Origin: Mollicutes bacterium
GTDB taxonomy: Bacteria; Bacillota_I; Bacilli_A; Izemoplasmatales; Izemoplasmataceae
Reading direction: 5' to 3'
DNA: 17,523 nt
Assembly: GCA_003551455.1 (NCBI GenBank)
Contig: PUMR01000042.1
Location: 1 to 17,523, forward strand
A model generated the notes under the pieces. That model did not search any database, had not been told where the DNA came from, and was given only the letters and a program-made list of their open reading frames with translations. The position numbers were made by a program, and so were the translations under genes. This document shows, piece after piece, positions 7,110 to 13,927 of this stretch. How positions within the stretch are numbered: the stretch's first letter is position 1; every line of letters begins with the position of its first letter.

Positions 7110-7874
7110 ATGGTTGTTTTCAAAAAGAGTGTTCGACATCAGAAGAAATTGAAAATGGGGATAGTCGGGCCGAGTGGGAGTGGGAAAACCTACTCATCCC
7201 TTCTTTTGGCACGCGGGATCGCAGGGGAAACCGGGAAAATTGCGGTTATCGATTCCGAGAACAAAAGTAGCGAATTGTATGCCGATTTGACGGATTTTGA
7301 TGTTGCTATCCCTTCTGAAAAGGTATCTGTTGATGAAATGGATAAGATGATAAAAGGTGCAATAGCTGCAGGATATGATGTTCTGGTTATTGATTCTATA
7401 ACTCCTGTATGGAGAACTTTATTGGAACTCCACGAAAAATATACCCGGCAAACAGGCAACTCTTTTACTGCATGGGATAAAGTAACCCCGGAATATACGA
7501 GATTCATAAATCTGTTGGTTTACTCGGATATCCATATATTGTTCACGATTCGAGCAAAAACCCAATATGAGGTCGTTATTGATAGCAACCAAAAAGCGGT
7601 TCCTAAGAAACTAGGTATAGGCCCGGTTTTCCGACAAGGAATTGATTATGAGCCAGATGTTGCGCTCGATATGACGTTTGATGGGAAAGACAACTATGCA
7701 ATAGTGAGCAAAACAAGAATAAATATACTCCCGATGGGACACGAATTTATACCTACGATTGAAATGGGCGCGAAACTCCAAGAATGGATATCAGGTGGTG
7801 AGATAGAAGAAAAAGAGGAAGAAGAGGTTTTATCTGAAACAACCTATGAGGAGGAGATTGAAGAACTATGGTAA
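7110..7874 (+). CDS. Sak4/RecA-like recombination ATPase (AAA_24 type)
   Basis: This encodes 254 residues. A Walker A motif GPSGSGKT lies at 20-27, an IDSENKSSELYAD segment follows near residue 46, and a Walker B DVLVIDS lies at 90-96 (D95). A later TIRAKTQYE stretch matches the sensor region of the phage AAA_24 / Sak4 family. These proteins share the RecA core and promote single-strand annealing or strand exchange in phage recombination. The C-terminal 25 residues are almost all acidic (EEKEEEEE type), as in proteins that contact SSBs or compete with DNA. It starts four bases after the upstream gene and overlaps the helicase gene by seven bases, so all three are probably translated together. 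Confidence 0.8.
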   Translation: MVVFKKSVRHQKKLKMGIVGPSGSGKTYSSLLLARGIAGETGKIAVIDSENKSSELYADLTDFDVAIPSEKVSVDEMDKMIKGAIAAGYDVLVIDSITPVWRTLLELHEKYTRQTGNSFTAWDKVTPEYTRFINLLVYSDIHILFTIRAKTQYEVVIDSNQKAVPKKLGIGPVFRQGIDYEPDVALDMTFDGKDNYAIVSKTRINILPMGHEFIPTIEMGAKLQEWISGGEIEEKEEEEVLSETTYEEEIEELW

Positions 7875-9283
7875 TCATGGCACGAATCAACAATCCCCAA
7901 GGTTCCGGGCTTTGTTTCATAAATATGGTGTCTGGGAAACTTCCTGCAGAAGTTATCAATGATTTGGACGAGGTCTTATCAGATTATGTACAGGGCTTCG
8001 AATGGATGGATACCTATAAATCGGGCGAATGGGATGGACGGTATAGACTGTTCAAACAAGCAAAAAATGGTGCTTGGTATTTTCCTATTGGGTATCTGAA
8101 AGTTGTTATTGATTATCTACGATCATCGGGCGTAATAATCCATTCTGTTGTTGTATCTGTGCCCAAAACTGAAACTCTCGGGATTCAGTGGGATAATAAA
8201 ATAATGAGGTTACGACCATATCAGCAAGAAATTGTTGATAAAATTATTGAGAACAATGGTTGGTGCACCATACAAATCCCTACAGGCGCCGGGAAGACTG
8301 CAATCGCGCTCAGGGTTGCAACAATGGCAAACACCCCGTTTTTAGTGGTGGTTCATAGGAAGGAGTTATTATACCAGTGGAAATCCGAGATAGAAAGGTT
8401 ATTGAAGATATCCCCGGTATTGTATGGCGCGGGACACAAAGAAGAAGTTACCGGAGAACGTCCTGCAGTCGTTATGGTGCAGTCATTGATACGACTCGTA
8501 AAGAAAGGATACCGATTTAGTTTTCCGTTTGTTATCTTTGATGAAGTGCACACAACCCCTGCAAACGAAGCCTATAGTGTAGCCATGAATATCGGAGCAA
8601 GATGGCGTCTTGGATTGTCGGCTACTGCTCGGAGAGAAGACGGAAAAGACAAAATGCTGTTTGGTGCTGCAGGAGAGATTATTCATACATTGAAACTCAC
8701 AGAACTGGTAGAAAAAGGGTATCTTATAGAACCTAAATTCCGGTTGTATGAAGTGCCGTATCCTGCACATACAATCGGGGATTATGCAAGGTATTCAGAA
8801 GTCTATAAAATGGGTGTCACACATCACAAAGCCAGAAACGAAATAATTGCACGTGAAGCTCAAAAAGGGCTTGAAGAGGGTCGTCTTGTCTTTATAAATG
8901 TCCGGCACATCGAACACGGAAAAAAACTGAACAGACTGATACCTGATTCATATTTCATACACGGAACAAGCCCTGACAGACAAGAAATGCTACAAGCATT
9001 TAAAGACGGGGTTATCAGGTGTTTAATCTCGACTTTACTTCGTGAAGGTGTAGATATCCCTGCAGCATCTCAGTATATCAATGCTGCAGGAGGAGCAAGT
9101 AGTATCGCAACTATACAAACGGCGGGCAGAGTAATGAGAACAGCCGATGGTAAGGAAGATACGTTGATTATAGAATTGATTGATAATTGCCATAAATTCC
9201 TTATTAGGCATACCCAACAACGATTTGGCGCTTATTCTGCTGAATATGGAGAATACTTTGATAATGCAGAGGTAATAAAATGA
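7868..9283 (+). CDS. SF2 DNA helicase, UvsW/XPB-like
   Basis: This encodes 471 residues from the ATG at 7868, with a GGAGGAG site upstream. A second ATG at 7877 is possible. The N-terminal 110 residues contain a WDGRYRLF...FPIGYL segment like the T4 UvsW / XPB damage-recognition-like domain. The helicase motifs are RPYQQE (Q-like), PTGAGKT at 138-144 (I), DEVH at 225-228 (II), LSATA at 250-254 (III), ISTLLREGVDIP at 387-398 (V) and QTAGRVMR at 417-424 (VI). It is therefore an intact ATP-dependent helicase or branch-migration enzyme. In T4, UvsW unwinds branched intermediates and R-loops in recombination-dependent replication. The partnership with a Sak4-like ATPase suggests the same here. Confidence 0.9.
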   Translation: MVIMARINNPQGSGLCFINMVSGKLPAEVINDLDEVLSDYVQGFEWMDTYKSGEWDGRYRLFKQAKNGAWYFPIGYLKVVIDYLRSSGVIIHSVVVSVPKTETLGIQWDNKIMRLRPYQQEIVDKIIENNGWCTIQIPTGAGKTAIALRVATMANTPFLVVVHRKELLYQWKSEIERLLKISPVLYGAGHKEEVTGERPAVVMVQSLIRLVKKGYRFSFPFVIFDEVHTTPANEAYSVAMNIGARWRLGLSATARREDGKDKMLFGAAGEIIHTLKLTELVEKGYLIEPKFRLYEVPYPAHTIGDYARYSEVYKMGVTHHKARNEIIAREAQKGLEEGRLVFINVRHIEHGKKLNRLIPDSYFIHGTSPDRQEMLQAFKDGVIRCLISTLLREGVDIPAASQYINAAGGASSIATIQTAGRVMRTADGKEDTLIIELIDNCHKFLIRHTQQRFGAYSAEYGEYFDNAEVIK

Positions 9284-9633
9284 GGATACCGGAAAGCGAA
9301 TGGGTTTGGGGGGGATACCCCGGGCACTTCATTGGTGCTGACAGATGCAAGTTCAGAATGAGAACAGAAGTGGGAGATCATGTCATATCGACAGTGGGAG
9401 ATTTCAGGACAGAATTGAGCAAAGAAGCAGAAGAAATCGGTGTGGGGAGAACTTTCGAAACAATGGTGTTCAAACTGCAGGATGAAGTGTGCCATTGTGG
9501 ATGTGGAATGAGGCTTCCAAAGTCTTGGATAGAAATGGACTCCAAAGGCTATAACGATCCGGAATCAGCGAGAAAAGGACATATGAAGTTATGCTATAAA
9601 TGGGCAGAAATCGAAACCTATGAAGAGGATTAA
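9280..9633 (+). CDS. conserved phage-type protein with Cys-rich insert, function unknown
   Basis: This encodes 117 residues. Its ATG overlaps the helicase stop as ATGA, so it is translationally coupled. The layout, with a Trp-x-GG-x-PGHFIGAxxCxF start (residues 8-24), a VISTVGDF strand (35-42), FETMVF (59-64) and a closing HxxLCxKWAE (101-110), resembles a hypothetical protein family I have seen repeatedly in tailed-phage genomes. A CHCGCG cluster at 71-76 and C105 could bind a metal. No catalytic function is known. A seven-G run at 9308-9314 encodes part of the WGG segment. The assignment to a phage family is from recollection of the pattern, not a search. Confidence 0.65.
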   Translation: MRIPESEWVWGGYPGHFIGADRCKFRMRTEVGDHVISTVGDFRTELSKEAEEIGVGRTFETMVFKLQDEVCHCGCGMRLPKSWIEMDSKGYNDPESARKGHMKLCYKWAEIETYEED

Positions 9634-9636
9634 AAC

Positions 9637-10158
9637 ATGATGATAACAATAAAAATCATTGTAAATGAAGAAACAGGCGAAAAACAGGTTGTTTCTGTTG
9701 AAGAAAATCGGTTTATACCGTGCGAATTGGTAGAAGATGTTGTAAAATTAATATCAGGGGTTGATTTAACTCCTGTAACTATTTCAAAACCATCATCTTC
9801 TGAACAAGCGGTTGTTACAGATATTCAAGTTTCAACTGTAGACCACCCTATAAAGTGGACGCAGGAAGAAGACCAGACTATTAAAAACTGTAGAACCCGT
9901 GATGAAGCTATTACTGCATACCTAAAAACATTTGGAGAAAAAAGAACAAAAAGTGCAATTCACACACGATGGAAACGCATTAAACCGAGCCCCAAAACCC
10001 CGGTGATAACCCGGGGAGATAAAGTAGTAATAAAAACAAAATACTCAAAAAAGACGGGTATGGTAAGAAAAAAAGATGAAACGGGGGGGGATATCTTGGT
10101 GGATCTCGGGATAGAAGGGTTGTTATGGGTAAAATCAGATGATGTGGAATTAGAATGA
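9637..10158 (+). CDS. Myb/SANT-like DNA-binding protein with C-terminal KOW/SH3-like domain
   Basis: This encodes 173 residues. Met1 at 9637 or Met2 at 9640 could be used, with a GAGGATT stretch about eight bases upstream. Residues 1-50 are beta-rich and unassigned. Residues 71-115 look like a Myb/SANT helix-turn-helix, beginning KWTQEEDQTI and ending KSAIHTRWKRI, with the expected Trp near the start and at the end. Residues 127-173, from GDKVVIKTKY through GMVRKK to LLWVKSDDVELE, resemble a KOW/SH3-like barrel. This would be a sequence-specific regulator or a transcription-coupled factor. The interdomain codons include a six-pair hairpin, 9998-10003 with 10011-10016, and an eight-G run lies at 10083-10090 without disturbing the frame. 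Confidence 0.65.
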   Translation: MMITIKIIVNEETGEKQVVSVEENRFIPCELVEDVVKLISGVDLTPVTISKPSSSEQAVVTDIQVSTVDHPIKWTQEEDQTIKNCRTRDEAITAYLKTFGEKRTKSAIHTRWKRIKPSPKTPVITRGDKVVIKTKYSKKTGMVRKKDETGGDILVDLGIEGLLWVKSDDVELE

Positions 10159-10346
10159 TGATTAAACCCTGCAGGTATGGATGCCAGCATCTTGATGAGC
10201 ATATCATCAGTAAGACAATCACTTTTTGGTATTGTCAGTATCACAGGCATAAATTGGTAGGGTGGGAGTCACCTAATGAAACAATGGAACCGCCGGGCTG
10301 CAAAGATTGGAGCACCGGGTATCGTGACGAGAGGATGATAGCATGA
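10155..10346 (+). CDS. small Cys/His putative zinc-binding protein
   Basis: This encodes 63 residues, overlapping the upstream stop by ATGA at 10155. C6 and C10, H12/H16, C27 and H30 (WYCQYHRH) are spaced as in small zinc-binding folds, and a further Cys lies at 49. There are no other recognisable features. The 3' end overlaps the next gene by four bases. It is probably a regulatory or host-interaction factor, but that is a guess from size and context. Confidence 0.6.
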   Translation: MMIKPCRYGCQHLDEHIISKTITFWYCQYHRHKLVGWESPNETMEPPGCKDWSTGYRDERMIA

Positions 10347-10621
10347 AAGACTGGATAAAATTTGTATTGGGCGGAAAGTTACCTCCTGAACGAAAATATG
10401 TGTTGTGTTTGCTCGAACCCCTTGAAAACAAAGGTATTCCAAGGGGTGTAGTGGTCGGGTATCTACGATATGCAGCAGGGGATAAAAATTCTCCACAATT
10501 CATAACTCCGGGGATATATCGGATTGTCAGAGAAGGGATTTATTGTAGAACACGAGAAGTGACACATTGGTGTTATTGTTTATCACGCGGGTTTGAATTT
10601 CCAAAGGTGGGTGAAGAATGA
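10343..10621 (+). CDS. DUF551-like small phage protein
   Basis: This encodes 92 residues with ATGA overlaps at both ends. The order of elements, KYVLCLLEP followed by GVVVGYLRYA and then REVTHWCYCL, matches the DUF551 pattern of a beta-strand, a Gly-Tyr strand and a final VTHW motif. That family is common in phages of many hosts and has no assigned biochemical function. Two internal Cys near the end (WCYC) are not part of a clear metal site. The family match is by eye. Confidence 0.6.
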   Translation: MKDWIKFVLGGKLPPERKYVLCLLEPLENKGIPRGVVVGYLRYAAGDKNSPQFITPGIYRIVREGIYCRTREVTHWCYCLSRGFEFPKVGEE

Positions 10622-10875
10622 ATAAAATCACAAAAATGCTTTTTCCAAAGGAAGAAGAGAAATTTATCCTCAAAATATCGTTTATTAACGATATGGGAGA
10701 AGTTGTGGTAAGAAATGAATTTCCTGTGATAGATGGGTGTATAATAGCGTATGATTGTAAATTAAACCCCGATATTGAACACATTTCAAATTCGCTTAGT
10801 AGAGCGATATCTGATGTGATTATTGCTGGATTGGATAGAATTACTAAAATAGAGTTTGAAATATCAAGAGAATAA
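10618..10875 (+). CDS. hypothetical alpha/beta protein
   Basis: This encodes 85 residues, starting MNKITKMLFPK with an AAAGGTGGGTGA stretch upstream and an ATGA overlap. A beta-rich first half (FILKISFINDMGEVVVRNEF) is followed by a helical second half (DIEHISNSLSRAISDVIIAGLDRI). No known motif is present and I do not recognise the family. It is coupled to its neighbours in the small-gene run. Confidence 0.6.
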   Translation: MNKITKMLFPKEEEKFILKISFINDMGEVVVRNEFPVIDGCIIAYDCKLNPDIEHISNSLSRAISDVIIAGLDRITKIEFEISRE

Positions 10876-10887
10876 ATAGAGGAAAAA

Positions 10888-11040
10888 ATGACACCCGATG
10901 AAACAGAATTGCCTGAATGGGCGCAGATACGGTTAAAAACCCAACAAGAAGAGATTCAATATTGGATGAACCGGGTGCATGAACTGGAATCCAAACTGGA
11001 ATGGTATTGGAGATTAAATAGACCAACACAGGCGGTTTGA
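10888..11040 (+). CDS. 50-residue coiled-coil-like protein
   Basis: This short ORF begins at the ATG at 10888, five bases after an AGAGGA site (10878-10883). It ends at the TGA at 11038-11040, directly before the ATG of the next gene. The product starts MTPDETELPEW and continues with a heptad-like helix rich in Gln, Glu and Leu (QQEEIQYWMNRVHELESKL) and an aromatic end (WYWRL). It fills the gap between two confident genes in the same orientation, which supports it being real. The function is unknown. Confidence 0.6.
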   Translation: MTPDETELPEWAQIRLKTQQEEIQYWMNRVHELESKLEWYWRLNRPTQAV

Positions 11041-11424
11041 ATGAAACGGTTTCTACCTTTAACTTATGAACCCAAGATACAGGGTGTCATAAACGGGACT
11101 ATTCGGCAAACGATACGAAAAGGTTGGAAGTTAAAAATAGGCGATCAGGTGGCATTTCATGGGTGGGAGGGAACACCATACAAAAGCAAATGGAGTTTCA
11201 GGACGGAATATTTCACACTGAACGAAGTTATTGACATCCGTATTGATGACGAAGGGTTTGATGTATATTCCGATATAGTTGTTGCTCTACAAATAACGAA
11301 GGGTGAAGTTACAATGGATGAAATTGCCCGTCTTGACGGTATTGATCCACCAACAGGGGAAGAATTGCGGAGCGTCCTTTTATCAATGGGCTGCATAGGA
11401 GATGCACAAATATTGAGGTGGTAA
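11041..11424 (+). CDS. ASCH/PUA-like domain protein
   Basis: This encodes 127 residues. The N-terminus (PLTYEPKIQGVINGTIRQTIRKGW, then KLKIGDQVAFHGW) follows the ASCH-domain pattern: a strand, a helix ending in Thr-Ile-Arg, then a Gly-Asp-x-Val strand. ASCH proteins have a PUA-like RNA- or nucleotide-binding fold, and several phage members act on modified nucleosides or RNA. The C-terminal third (residues about 88-120, EIARLDGIDPPTGEELRSVL) is helical. The ATG directly follows the preceding stop. The specific activity is unknown. Confidence 0.6.
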   Translation: MKRFLPLTYEPKIQGVINGTIRQTIRKGWKLKIGDQVAFHGWEGTPYKSKWSFRTEYFTLNEVIDIRIDDEGFDVYSDIVVALQITKGEVTMDEIARLDGIDPPTGEELRSVLLSMGCIGDAQILRW

Positions 11425-11426
11425 TA

Positions 11427-11609
11427 ATGGGTAGAAAAATGATATCACCATTAGATTGTAACCAGTGTCAGAATGCACTCCCCCGAATTACAAGAGATTG
11501 GCACGGACATATGAACCGCCCGGTGATGATTTTCTGGTGTAAAGTTGTAGAATGTGAATTCATTAAACGGTCACAGCCTTGGACTGATGAACGTCATGTG
11601 AGGAGATAA
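11427..11609 (+). CDS. small zinc-ribbon protein
   Basis: This encodes 60 residues from the ATG at 11427, five bases after a GAGGTGG site. An in-frame GTG at 11418 lies inside that site. C11 and C14 (CNQC), C38 and C43 form a plausible zinc site, with two His at 26 and 28 between them. The 3' end is basic (HVRR). Small proteins of this kind recur in this window. No function is assigned. Confidence 0.6.
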   Translation: MGRKMISPLDCNQCQNALPRITRDWHGHMNRPVMIFWCKVVECEFIKRSQPWTDERHVRR

Positions 11610-11613
11610 TTGT

Positions 11614-12090
11614 ATGTCAGTATGGAACGAATATGGACGTAACTCTATTGATCGTGTATGTTGTGAATACGACCAAAAGCGAATTAATGGGTATATTACC
11701 AATGCCCGGCAGGATATTGAACAGATTCGGGCATATATCTGGTCATGTGAAAAACAACTGGATATTATTAAAGGTATTGAATATAATAAAACGGTTACTG
11801 TTCGGAAAGGTAAATCGTATTTCGGTCATGTCGAATACAGGGTGGATCTAATAGTAGTTCCCGTTATTGGTAATACAGAATATCGTGATGGTGCATGGAC
11901 AGAAATATCAGAAGAATATCCAGCAACCCCTAATTCGCATGATCTAGACGGGATGCCGGGGCGTGCAATTGCACTTGAACGGGCAACATGGTTGCAGTCA
12001 CAACATCTTGCAGCACGGATAATCCGGTTTCAACCAACGAAAAAAGAGATGGATAAATACAATATTTACGATTCGGAGATTAAATTATGA
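11614..12090 (+). CDS. hypothetical protein, paralogue A of a duplicated pair
   Basis: This encodes 158 residues with a GAGGAG site upstream. It is clearly related to the protein at 12413: both have an EYDQKRIN/EFDRKRLE helix, an IEQIRAYI-type helix, a YNKTVTV/YKRTIVL strand, a VEYRV segment followed by a VVPVI/VVIPII strand, a helix with a conserved Ala/Glu pattern, and a matching end (YNIYDSEIKL here, YYINDAEIDI there). An N-terminal coiled-coil helix is followed by a beta core. No catalytic motif is seen. The extra loop around residues 85-120 is absent from the paralogue. It overlaps the NrdD-like gene by ATGA. The function is unknown. Confidence 0.7.
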   Translation: MSVWNEYGRNSIDRVCCEYDQKRINGYITNARQDIEQIRAYIWSCEKQLDIIKGIEYNKTVTVRKGKSYFGHVEYRVDLIVVPVIGNTEYRDGAWTEISEEYPATPNSHDLDGMPGRAIALERATWLQSQHLAARIIRFQPTKKEMDKYNIYDSEIKL

Positions 12091-12416
12091 CGCGATATAA
12101 ATGTTCAGATTGTTTATTAATCATTTCAGATACCGATTTAGAAGAAGATGGAGCATGTCCTGTATGCAAATCCAGCACTTTCTTAACCGAAATGTGCGAA
12201 GCTGATGGAGTTTGTACATGCGCCGAGCCAGTATCGTATGAGATGAATGTGTGTGATGTGTGTGGGGAAAGAGTATGTCCCTGTAAAAGTCATAACGTAG
12301 AACTGTACTCTAGAATAACCGGCTACATAAGCGCCGTTGGCTCAGATAAGGGCGGTGGATGGAACGTTGCGAAAAAACAAGAGTTTAAAGACAGGAGGAG
12401 ATACGAAATATCATGA
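12087..12416 (+). CDS. orphan anaerobic ribonucleotide reductase (NrdD)-type C-terminal domain with zinc ribbon
   Basis: This encodes 109 residues. C6/C9 and C24/C27 (CSDC, CPVC) form a zinc ribbon, and C56/C59/C64/C66 form a second Cys cluster. Residues 69-108, HNVELYSRITGYISAV then WNVAKKQEFKDRRRYEI, closely follow the C-terminal end of class III ribonucleotide reductase, where a Cys4 zinc site precedes the R-[VI]-x-GY glycyl-radical loop and a WN-x-x-K-x-x-E-x-x-x-R tail. G79 would be the radical glycine. The catalytic barrel of NrdD (about 500 residues) is missing. It may act as a spare radical domain, as GrcA/YfiD does for pyruvate formate-lyase, or be a zinc protein that merely shares this fold. 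It lies between two paralogous genes with ATGA overlaps. Confidence 0.6.
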   Translation: MTRYKCSDCLLIISDTDLEEDGACPVCKSSTFLTEMCEADGVCTCAEPVSYEMNVCDVCGERVCPCKSHNVELYSRITGYISAVGSDKGGGWNVAKKQEFKDRRRYEIS

Positions 12417-12853
12417 TGCTATCCGATTATAGTCCTGCAGCGAGAGATAAAATTTATCACGAATTCGATAGAAAACGGCTTGAATCGCTGTTAAAAGGAT
12501 GTATTGATGATATCAGGACTATTGAAGAGTTTAAAACGGCGATAAAAGAACAGATGTATCTTTTGGATGCAGCAACATACAAGAGAACCATTGTATTAAG
12601 TAAAGCTCACCATTCAGAAGGTAAAAAAGTAGAATACCGTGTCAGAGTGGTTGTTATTCCCATTATCAGAGGACACGATATCAATATCAGCGCTTATACT
12701 GAGTTACAAGAGTTTCACTCAAATCGTGATGAAGCGTTTCAAAGAGCGGTTGAATTACAGGCAGAATATGACGCATCTTTTAAATTGAAGTTTAAACCGT
12801 CTATTCGTGAAATAAATGATTATTATATCAATGATGCGGAGATTGACATATGA
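12413..12853 (+). CDS. hypothetical protein, paralogue B of a duplicated pair
   Basis: This encodes 146 residues (Met1 at 12413 or Met2 at 12416). It is the paralogue of the protein at 11614, with the same succession of N-terminal helices, a YKRTIVL strand, VEYRVRVVVIPII, a helix with AFQRAVELQAEYDA, and the closing NDYYINDAEIDI. It lacks the loop inserted in paralogue A. Divergence is substantial, so the duplication is not recent. It overlaps the NrdD-like gene upstream and the methylase gene downstream by four bases each. The function is unknown. Confidence 0.7.
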   Translation: MMLSDYSPAARDKIYHEFDRKRLESLLKGCIDDIRTIEEFKTAIKEQMYLLDAATYKRTIVLSKAHHSEGKKVEYRVRVVVIPIIRGHDINISAYTELQEFHSNRDEAFQRAVELQAEYDASFKLKFKPSIREINDYYINDAEIDI

Positions 12854-13341
12854 ACAAACATAAAGGTATGATGACTTCACAGAAATCAGACTGGATAACC
12901 CCACCAGAACTGATAGATTCAGTGTTGCAGGTTATGGGAATGATTGATCTCGATCCGTGTTCACCTTTAGTACTTGCACCTGTTCCGGCTAAGATGTATT
13001 ATACAGAATGGAGCAACGGATTGGAACAAAACTGGTATGGACGGGTTTACATGAACCCACCATATGGAAAAGAAATAAAAAAATGGATTGAAAAGGTAAT
13101 TTATGAATACAACATTGGAAATGTGACAGAAGCGATTGTATTGGTTCCAGCGAGAACTGATACCCGGTGGTTTGCATTACTTACAAAATATCCTTGGTGT
13201 GCAATACAAGGCAGGCTCAAATTTAGTGGTCACAACCATTCTGCACCGTTTCCATCAGCTATTTTTTATTTGGGGCAGAATACGGAGAAATTCGTTAAGG
13301 TGTTCTCTGAATGGGGAACAGTATGGAGGAGGTATAAATGA
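12850..13341 (+). CDS. phage-type DNA N6-adenine methyltransferase (Dam family)
   Basis: This encodes 163 residues. It fits the phage Dam family (PF05869-like): a WITPPELID start (residues 15-23), DLDPCSP at 33-39, and the catalytic NPPY at 69-72 preceded by GRVYM. An ILVPARTDTRWF-like stretch follows, then a GRLKFSG loop and FPSAIFYL near the end. It should methylate adenine N6 in element DNA, probably for protection from host restriction or for regulation. No restriction endonuclease is encoded nearby. The length is normal for the family. It overlaps both neighbours by ATGA. Confidence 0.88.
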   Translation: MNKHKGMMTSQKSDWITPPELIDSVLQVMGMIDLDPCSPLVLAPVPAKMYYTEWSNGLEQNWYGRVYMNPPYGKEIKKWIEKVIYEYNIGNVTEAIVLVPARTDTRWFALLTKYPWCAIQGRLKFSGHNHSAPFPSAIFYLGQNTEKFVKVFSEWGTVWRRYK

Positions 13342-13598
13342 AACTGGATTGTAGAGATATTGACCAATGGATGATTCTGATCGGGTTTTTTAGATATTCA
13401 TTGGGTCGCAGGTCAATGATGCCGGGACTGGCTATTCAAGTCCTTACCGACAGTTGGGATACATTATCATACCGTAAAAAAGAGATTATTAAAACCGAGA
13501 TACAAGAAGCAATTGATAAAGGATGGGCGGGCTCAGAAAAGACAGATGTTCCGGGATGGAAAAAGATTCTTGAATTACCAATGGAGGAAGAAGAATGA
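13338..13598 (+). CDS. small phage-type helical protein
   Basis: This encodes 86 residues, mainly helical. The sequence RYSLGRRSMMPGLAIQVLTDSWDTL, with a later IQEAIDKGWAG, resembles a recurrent small phage protein with an RYxLGR motif that I have seen without a known function. Its last codons (five residues of Met and Glu, then TGA) belong to an 18-base segment repeated exactly at the internal start at 13793. ATGA overlaps occur at both ends. Confidence 0.6.
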   Translation: MKLDCRDIDQWMILIGFFRYSLGRRSMMPGLAIQVLTDSWDTLSYRKKEIIKTEIQEAIDKGWAGSEKTDVPGWKKILELPMEEEE

Positions 13599-13927
13599 AA
13601 ACATCCGAATTAATAAAGAGATTAGAAGACGTCATATCTAATTACGGCGATCTTGAAATCACGTTACATACAGATCATATGCACGGACGACAGGTAACGC
13701 GATATGATGATGTATATATCGGGATTGATGAATACGAATACGAACCACCGAAACTTGATATCAGAAGTTTCCCGTATTGTGGAGGAAGAAGAATGAAACC
13801 GGATAGATTCATTGGGCGATGCGATTATTGCGGCGAAACCGCTGAATGTCGTAGATATCGTACAGAATTTAATAGTCTCGGAAAAGCTTGCTTCGATTGT
13901 ATCCCGGAAAAGGAGAGGAAGGAATGA
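13595..13927 (+). CDS. apparent two-gene fusion: small phage protein plus zinc-finger protein
   Basis: This is one open frame of 110 residues. The front 60 residues, MKTSELIKRLEDVISNYGDLEITL and onward, resemble small phage proteins with an early SELI-x-x-L helix. The back part has C76/C79 and C99/C102 as a treble-clef-like zinc site. The join looks artificial or recently mutated: in the +1 frame the sequence before 13794 reads SEVSRIVEEEE and stops at a TGA (13794-13796) overlapping an internal ATG at 13793, exactly the ATGA junction used elsewhere. A single-base change near 13760 would restore two separate genes. It could be a true fusion, a programmed shift or a sequencing error. Confidence 0.6.
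   Translation: MKTSELIKRLEDVISNYGDLEITLHTDHMHGRQVTRYDDVYIGIDEYEYEPPKLDIRSFPYCGGRRMKPDRFIGRCDYCGETAECRRYRTEFNSLGKACFDCIPEKERKE
13793..13927 (+). CDS. probable separate 44-residue zinc-finger protein (internal start)
   Basis: The in-frame ATG at 13793 follows a strong GGAGGAAGAAG site (13781-13791). The 18 bases at 13781-13798 are identical to those at the start of the preceding gene (13583-13600). The product begins MKPDRFIGRC and contains all four zinc-site cysteines (CDYC and CFDC), so it is a complete small domain by itself. It probably represents the original gene before the frame joined with its neighbour. Confidence 0.5.
   Translation: MKPDRFIGRCDYCGETAECRRYRTEFNSLGKACFDCIPEKERKE

Noticed and set aside
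10083..10090. An eight-G run as a frameshift site
   Set aside because: The downstream frame continues with a natural-looking protein sequence to the expected ATGA junction, so no shift is needed.
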